Shown here: positions 59,216 through 64,000 of the stretch, piece by piece
How positions within the stretch are numbered: position 1 is the stretch's first letter
Layout of the letters: the number at the start of each line of letters is the position of its first letter
Origin: Micromonospora sp. WMMD980
GTDB taxonomy: Bacteria; Actinomycetota; Actinomycetes; Mycobacteriales; Micromonosporaceae
DNA: 64,000 nt
Reading direction: 5' to 3'
Assembly: GCF_029626035.1 (NCBI RefSeq)
Contig: NZ_JARUBE010000003.1
Location: forward strand, 4,216,001-4,280,000
The notes under the pieces: model-generated
Database searches by the model: none
Told to the model about the DNA's origin: nothing
What the model saw: only the letters and a program-made list of their open reading frames with translations
Translations under genes and position numbers: made by a program

Positions 59216-60229
59216 TCAGCGGGCGTCGAGGAGGGGTTGGGTGGGGTCCCAGGGGGTTCCGGTTTCGGCGTCTCGGCGGCGGCGGGCGATCGCGGACAGG
59301 GCCTCCAGGACCACGCGGTTGCCGAGGTAGGCGGTGATGTCGGCGTGGTCGTAGGGCGGGGCGACCTCGACCACGTCCAGGCCGACCACCGGCAGCTCGT
59401 AGCAGACGCGGCGGACCGCGTCGAGCAGCTCGCGGGAGGTCAGCCCGCCCGGCTCGGGGGTGCCGGTGCCGGGGGCCATGCCGGGGTCGACCACGTCCAC
59501 GTCGACGGAGAGGAAGACGCCCTCGCACTCCTCGGTGGCGATGCCGAACGCCTCGGTGAGGCAGGTGTCCAGCCCGCGCGCCACGATCTCGGTCATCTCG
59601 TACGAGCGCATCCGCTGTTCCGCCATCCAGGCCAGCGTGTCCGGGCCGGGCCAGTAGCCGCGCAGGCCGATCTGGAGGAAGCGGTCGCCGCGTACCGCGC
59701 CGGACTCGATGAGCCGGCGCATCGGCTGGCCGTGCCCGTGCAGCGAGCCGAACTCGACGTCCCCGGTGTCGGCGTGCGCGTCGAAGTGCACCAGCGACAC
59801 CCGGCCGAGCCCGTGGTGCCGGGCCACCCCGGTGGCGTCCGGCAGCGCGATGGAGTGGTCGCCGCCGAGCACCACCGGGATCGCCCCGGCGGCGGCGACC
59901 GCGTGCACGGCCGTCTCCAACGCGGCCAGCGAGCGCTCGATGTCGCCGCCGAACATCTCCACGTCCCCGGCGTCGTAGACGCAGAGGTCCTGCAACGCGT
60001 CCACACGCAGCGCCAACGACGGGCGGGAACCGTCGTGCGGCAGGTAGCAGGCCTGCCGGATGGCGGACGGCCCGAACCGGGTGCCGGGCCGGTGCGAGGT
60101 GCCGCCGTCGAACGGCGCGCCGATGACCACCACGTCGGCGTCGGCGTAGGTGACCGGCTCCTCGACCGTGCACGGCGGCACGCCGAGGAACGTCACGTCG
60201 GGGCCGTACATCGGGCCGTAGCGGGTCAT
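59216..60229 (-). CDS. speB: Agmatinase/guanidinobutyrase-family ureohydrolase
   Basis: 337 residues from ATG 60229 (MTRYGPMYGPDVTFLG). Mn-binding ureohydrolase signatures all present: LGGDHSIALP, HFDAHADTGD and SVDVDVVDPGMAPGTGTPEPGG. The last favours agmatinase or guanidinobutyrase over arginase. The product would be putrescine or GABA plus urea. Overlaps the preceding saccharopine-dehydrogenase-like gene (ATGA) with GGAGGAG upstream; last gene of the minus-strand polyamine operon. Confidence 0.92.
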   Translation of the reverse strand: MTRYGPMYGPDVTFLGVPPCTVEEPVTYADADVVVIGAPFDGGTSHRPGTRFGPSAIRQACYLPHDGSRPSLALRVDALQDLCVYDAGDVEMFGGDIERSLAALETAVHAVAAAGAIPVVLGGDHSIALPDATGVARHHGLGRVSLVHFDAHADTGDVEFGSLHGHGQPMRRLIESGAVRGDRFLQIGLRGYWPGPDTLAWMAEQRMRSYEMTEIVARGLDTCLTEAFGIATEECEGVFLSVDVDVVDPGMAPGTGTPEPGGLTSRELLDAVRRVCYELPVVGLDVVEVAPPYDHADITAYLGNRVVLEALSAIARRRRDAETGTPWDPTQPLLDAR

Positions 60230-61428
60230 CGCTCCTCCATCCCCCAGAGGGAACCGTAGCCGGTGAGCAGGTCGAGGAAGGGCTTCGGCGGGAACGCCTC
60301 GGGGCCGAGCACACCCGCGCCGGACCAGGCACCGGCGGCCAGCAACTCCAGCGCGACGACCGGGTTGACCGCGGTCTGCCACACCACCGCCTGGTGGCCG
60401 TACTCGGCCATCGACCACTCGTTGTCGACCACGTGGTACAGGTAGACCCGGCGGGCCCGGCCGTCCGGCCCGGCGCCGGTCACGTACGTGCCGGCGCAGG
60501 TCTTGCCGCTCATCCGGTCGCCGAGCGTGGCCGGGTCGGGCAGGGCGGCGACCACCAGGTCGCGCGGCGACACGTCGACGCCGCGCACCCGCACCGGTTC
60601 GGTCGAGTCCAGGCCCAACTTGTGCAGCGTGCGCAGCACCTCGATGAACTCCGCGCCGAGGCCGTACTTGAAGGTGACCCGCTTGGCCTTCACCCAGCGC
60701 GGGATGAGCAGCACCTCCTCGTGCTCCACGTTGACGCACTCGACCGGGCCGATGCCGGCCGGGAAGTCGAAGACCTCCGGCTCGCTGAACGGCTCGGTGG
60801 TGAACCAGCCGCGCTCGGCCTCCCAGATCACCGGCGGGTTGAGGCACTCCTCGATGGTGGTCCAGATGGAGAACGAGGGCGCGAACTCGTGGCCGGCGAC
60901 GGTGAGGTTCGCGCCGTCGCGTACCCCGATCTCGTCGATCTCGGCGAACAACTCGTCGGCGGCGTAGCGGGCGAACACGTCGGACAGGCCGGGTTCGACA
61001 CCGATGCCGCAGAGCGCGAGCCGGCCCGCGTCGGCCCACCGCTCGGCGACGGCGAACTGCTCGTCGCCGAGCTTCACGCCGGGCTCGGCGTAGGGACGCT
61101 CGGGGTGTGGCCGGGACAGCGACATGGCCATGTCGAGGTAGTCGGCCCCGGCGGCGAACGCGCCGTCGAAGATCGGCAGCACGAAGCGCGGGTCGACCGC
61201 GTTGAGCACGTGGGTGATCCGGTGTTCCCGGCAGAGCGCGGTGACCGCCTCGGCGTCCGACGCGTCGACGGTGGCGGCGACGAACCGGTCGCCGTGGCCG
61301 GCGACCGCCCGGGCGGCGCGCGCCGGGTCGTGGTCGGCGACCACCATGACCTGGAAGAACGAACGGCGGGCGGCGATGGATACGGCGGCGGAGCCGACGC
61401 CACCGGCGCCGACGAGCAGGATACGCAT
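60226..61428 (-). CDS. Saccharopine dehydrogenase-family oxidoreductase
   Basis: 400 residues from ATG 61428. N-terminal Rossmann fold MRILLVGAGGVGSAAVSIAA; DYLDMAMSLSRPHP and CGIGVEPGLSDVFARYAAD in the catalytic region; C-terminal alpha/beta domain with GKTCAGTYVTG and YHVVDNEWSM. In lysine and polyamine metabolism relatives make or cleave secondary amines (saccharopine, carboxynorspermidine). Placement between the FAD oxidase and the agmatinase points to a polyamine-related secondary amine. Starts within the oxidase stop (TGATG). Confidence 0.88.
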   Translation of the reverse strand: MRILLVGAGGVGSAAVSIAARRSFFQVMVVADHDPARAARAVAGHGDRFVAATVDASDAEAVTALCREHRITHVLNAVDPRFVLPIFDGAFAAGADYLDMAMSLSRPHPERPYAEPGVKLGDEQFAVAERWADAGRLALCGIGVEPGLSDVFARYAADELFAEIDEIGVRDGANLTVAGHEFAPSFSIWTTIEECLNPPVIWEAERGWFTTEPFSEPEVFDFPAGIGPVECVNVEHEEVLLIPRWVKAKRVTFKYGLGAEFIEVLRTLHKLGLDSTEPVRVRGVDVSPRDLVVAALPDPATLGDRMSGKTCAGTYVTGAGPDGRARRVYLYHVVDNEWSMAEYGHQAVVWQTAVNPVVALELLAAGAWSGAGVLGPEAFPPKPFLDLLTGYGSLWGMEER

Positions 61429-62327
61429 CAGGAGTCGAACCCCAGTCCAGAGCGGTCGAGAGTACGGAGCCAGAGGTTGCGCCGCCCGTCGCGCGCGTCG
61501 GCGCGGGCGAGCGACCAGCGGGTGAGGTTGATGCCGGCGGCCCGGAACGGCTCCGGCGGGAAGGCGTTGGTGGCGAGCGCCACCCGGGCGGCCCGCACCG
61601 CGCCCGGTGCGGCGTCCGCGCCGCCGGCCGTGGTGGCGCGCAGCGCGGCGCCGTCGGCGGCCAGCCCGCTGACGCGGGTGTGCTCGTGGATCCGCACGCC
61701 CAGGCCGAGCGCGGCCCGGCGCAGCCCCCAGGCGAGCCTCGCCGGGTCGAGCAGCGCCGTCCGGTCCCGATCCCACATCCCACCGAGGTACGTCGGCGAG
61801 GCCACCTCGGCGCGCACCTGGTCGCGGTCGAGCAGGCGTACGTCGCGGCCGTACCGGCGGCCCAGGTCGGCGTCGGCAGCGAGCCCGTCGAGCTGGTACG
61901 GCTCGACCGCCACCGCCAACTCCCCGGTGCGCTCGAAGTCGCAGTCGATGCCGTGCCGCGCCACCGTCGCGGCGATGGCGTCCAGGTTCTCCCGGCCGAG
62001 CCGTTCCAGCTCACCGATCTCGTCGGGGAACCGCTCGACGCCGTTGGCCAGCCCATGGGTGAGCGAGGCGGCGCAGAACCCGCCGTTGCGGCCGGAGGCG
62101 GCCCAGCCGCAGGTGCCGGCGTCGACCAGGAGCACGTCGCGGCCGGGGTCGGCCTCCTTGGCCAGCAGCGCGGTCCACAGCCCGGCGTAGCCTCCGCCGA
62201 CCACCAGCAGGTCGGCGGTGTGCGCGCCGGTCAGCGGCGGCAGCGGGTCGGGGCGGTCCGGCCGGTCCAGCCAGTACGGGACGGGTGCGGCGTCGGCCAG
62301 CGCCCGACCGGTATGCGGGCGCGTCAT
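61428..62327 (-). pseudogene. FAD-dependent amine oxidase (PuuB/DAO-like) with apparent internal deletion
   Basis: 299 residues; relatives are about 460. The N-terminal half is intact: LLVVGGGYAGLWTALLAKEA (dinucleotide-binding), GTCGWAASGRNGGFC and CDFERTGELAVAVEP. At residues about 258-262 VALATNAF runs directly into PPEPFRAAGINLTRW, which I recognise as the usual far C-terminus (GRRNLWLRTLDR...GFDS). About 150 residues, including most of the substrate domain, are missing in frame; the join is near 61554-61562 (FPP). A full-length homologue would oxidise gamma-glutamylputrescine or putrescine. Coupled by overlaps on both sides; product probably inactive. Confidence 0.75.
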
Positions 62328-63157
62328 GGCTTCCCCGCCGGGGTGGCGCTCACCGCGAGCGCGGCCCGCCGGGCGCGCCGGCCGCGCAGCGAGCTGGCCC
62401 CGACCAGCAGCAGCGCGATCACGAACATGGCCGTGCCGATCACGTTGACCTGCGGCGGGATGCCGCGCTGGGCGGCGCCCCAGACGTACATCGGGAACGT
62501 GACTGTGGCGCCGGCGTTGAAGTTCGTGATGATGAAGTCGTCGAAGCTGAGCGAGAAGGCGAGCAGCGCGGCGGCCACGATGCCGGGCAGCACCAGCGGC
62601 AGCGTGATCCGGCGGAATGTCTGCCACTCGCTGGCGTAGAGGTCCATCGCGGCCTCCTCCAGCCGCCGGTCCATGCCGGCGAGCCGGGCCTTCACGGTGA
62701 CCACCACGAACGACACGCAGAACATCACGTGCGCGATGACGATGGTCCAGAAGCCCTGCGGCACCCCGGCGGCGACGAAGAGCGCGAGCAGCGAGGTGCC
62801 CATCACCAACTCCGGGGTGGCCATCGGCAGGAAGATCAGGCCGTTGATCCCGGACCGCCCGCGGAAGCCGTACCGCACCAGGGCGAACGCCATCAGTGTG
62901 CCGAGCACGGTGGAGACCACGGTGGCGATCAGGCCGATCTCCATGCTGCGCACCACCGCGTCGCACATGTCGGCGGTGGCGCAGGGGTGGACCCAGTTGT
63001 CCAGCGTGAACTCGTTGAAGTCGTAGGAGAGCCGGCTGGAGGGTCGGTTGACGGAGAGCCCGGCCACCACCAGGATCGGCAGTGTGAGATAGCCGAGGAC
63101 GAGCACTGCCACGCCCATCACCCACCGGTCGGCGACCCAGCGCCTGACGTTGCTCAC
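62324..63157 (-). CDS. potC: Polyamine ABC transporter permease PotC-like
   Basis: 277 residues from GTG 63157. Six helices, with the EAA loop EEAAMDLYASEWQTFRRITLP that contacts the ATPase. LSVNRPSSRLSYDFNEFTLDNW after the first helix and the general order match PotC, the inner-membrane permease of spermidine/putrescine importers. A short Arg/Ala-rich C-terminal tail. Overlaps PotB upstream and the FAD oxidase downstream by 4 bp each. Confidence 0.92.
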   Translation of the reverse strand: MSNVRRWVADRWVMGVAVLVLGYLTLPILVVAGLSVNRPSSRLSYDFNEFTLDNWVHPCATADMCDAVVRSMEIGLIATVVSTVLGTLMAFALVRYGFRGRSGINGLIFLPMATPELVMGTSLLALFVAAGVPQGFWTIVIAHVMFCVSFVVVTVKARLAGMDRRLEEAAMDLYASEWQTFRRITLPLVLPGIVAAALLAFSLSFDDFIITNFNAGATVTFPMYVWGAAQRGIPPQVNVIGTAMFVIALLLVGASSLRGRRARRAALAVSATPAGKP

Positions 63158-64000
63158 AGCACCTCCTCCGTGCCGGCCCGGCGCAGGTAGGTGAAGACGA
63201 TCGCCAGGATCGCGGCCATCAGCAGGAACGACAGCGCCGCGCCCTGCGGGTAGTCGAGCCGGACCAGGAACGCCGAGTCGATGACGTTGCCGATCATGTA
63301 TTCGTTCGGGGTGCCGAGCAGCTCGGCGTTGATGTAGTCGCCGGTGGCCGGGATGAAGAAGAGCAGCGTGCCGGCGATCAGCCCGGGCATCGACAGCGGC
63401 AGGGTGACCTTGCCGAACGCGCGCAGCGGGCTCGCGTAGAGGTCGCTCGCCGCCTCCAGCAGCCGGGGATCGAGCCGCTCCAGGCTCGCGTACAGCGGCA
63501 GCACCAGGAACGGCAGGAAGTTGTACGTCAGGCCGAGCACCACCGCGACCGGGGTGGCGAGCAGCCGGCCGTCCGGGCCGAGCAGGTGCACGTCCCGCAG
63601 CAGCCCGACCAGCGCGCCATTGTCCGACAGGATGGTCTTCCAGGCCAGCGTGCGCACCAGGAAGCTGGTGAACATCGGCGCGACCACGGCCACCAGCAGC
63701 AGGTTCTTCCACCGGCCGGCCTTCTGCGCGATCGCGTACGCGAGCGGGTACCCCATCAGCAGCGCGAACACGAGCGCGACCGCCGAGTAGAGGAAGGACC
63801 TGAGGAACTGCGGCCAGTACGCCTGCAACGCGTCCGGGTAGTTGCCGACCGCCCAGGTCATCGCGTATCCGGTGGAGAGCGAGCCGGCCGGGTCGTAGAG
63901 GCTGGCGGCGGCGAGTTGGAGCAGCGGCAGCGCGAAGAAGACCAGCAGCCAGGCCGCGCCCGGCAGCAGCAACAGGTACGGCAGGAGGCGGTGCCGCCGC
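63154..64000 (-). CDS. potB: Polyamine ABC transporter permease PotB-like (runs off window)
   Basis: The reading frame continues past the window edge (the upstream codons read RRHRLLPYLLLLPGAAW), so the start is not seen. Six helices are expected; LLLPGAAWLLVFFALPLLQLA is the first. EAA loop EAASDLYASPLRAFGKVTLP and TPNEYMIGNVIDSAF near the fifth helix fit PotB. Pairs with PotC; ATPase and binding-protein genes would lie beyond the window. Confidence 0.9.
   Translation of the reverse strand, partial: RRHRLLPYLLLLPGAAWLLVFFALPLLQLAAASLYDPAGSLSTGYAMTWAVGNYPDALQAYWPQFLRSFLYSAVALVFALLMGYPLAYAIAQKAGRWKNLLLVAVVAPMFTSFLVRTLAWKTILSDNGALVGLLRDVHLLGPDGRLLATPVAVVLGLTYNFLPFLVLPLYASLERLDPRLLEAASDLYASPLRAFGKVTLPLSMPGLIAGTLLFFIPATGDYINAELLGTPNEYMIGNVIDSAFLVRLDYPQGAALSFLLMAAILAIVFTYLRRAGTEEVL

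Noticed and set aside
59216..62056. One 946-residue minus-strand protein covering three genes
   Set aside because: Only its C-terminal third is agmatinase. The rest is an out-of-frame reading of the saccharopine-dehydrogenase-like and oxidase genes, which have their own overlapping starts and stops.

Overview
The window is very GC-rich (strong G/C bias at third codon positions, many GTG starts, GTGA/ATGA stop-start overlaps). It carries an actinobacterial core: ssrA-smpB-ftsX-ftsE-prfB, secA, hpf, comF, lpqB-mtrB-mtrA, sahH, manA and Trm112. Gene order, the tmRNA tag and the efeUOB and mtrAB-lpqB loci point to the Micromonosporaceae, most likely Micromonospora. This is an inference from gene content, not from a search.

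Layout. 1-2,050: end of a benzoylformate-decarboxylase-like gene and a lipoprotein. 2,048-6,512: tmRNA, smpB, ftsX, ftsE, prfB and a PadR regulator, all on the minus strand. 6,646-11,565: pruA, a membrane protein, a small conserved protein, a BldC-like regulator and an Rv3235-type protein; the last two share 10-bp-period upstream repeats. 11,676-22,926: secA, two overlapping genes holding four GNAT domains, hpf, and the mtrA-mtrB-lpqB-comF run. 23,139-30,049: membrane protein/DUF4129/DUF4350/MoxR/DUF58 operon with SpoIIM and RDD neighbours. 30,088-33,560: efeUOB iron uptake with candidate iron boxes. 33,739-36,028: a decayed or fused gene leading into orphan ABC-2-type membrane genes. 36,092-41,492: sahH, then Trm112-SIS-CDF-manA. 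41,675-50,233: an accessory island with a five-gene polymorphic-toxin operon (YbaB-like, WXG100-like, a 1417-residue toxin with a papain-like and a RelA/SpoT-like domain, a putative immunity gene, endonuclease V). Divergent from it is a YrhB-like/YwqJ-deaminase/SUKH-3 fusion. 50,240-64,000: polyamine/GABA catabolism (three aldehyde dehydrogenase genes, GABA aminotransferase, agmatinase-family hydrolase, saccharopine-dehydrogenase-like protein, FAD oxidase, PotB/PotC permeases), interrupted by a GAF regulator, a DUF779 gene, secreted proteins and a HigBA-type module.

How the genes work together. tmRNA, SmpB and RF2 serve ribosome rescue and termination. FtsEX, MtrAB-LpqB and SecA serve division, envelope sensing and export. 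EfeU, EfeO and EfeB form one iron importer. The 3' region fits uptake of polyamines (PotBC), oxidation and hydrolysis to gamma-aminobutyraldehyde/GABA, and transamination.

Four genes look broken: the gene at 33,739 (out-of-frame join), the acetaldehyde-type dehydrogenase at 56,773 (5' half missing), the HigB-like toxin at 58,783 (extra G in a G6 run) and the FAD oxidase at 61,428 (apparent in-frame internal deletion). The most novel content is the toxin operon and its divergent deaminase/SUKH fusion.
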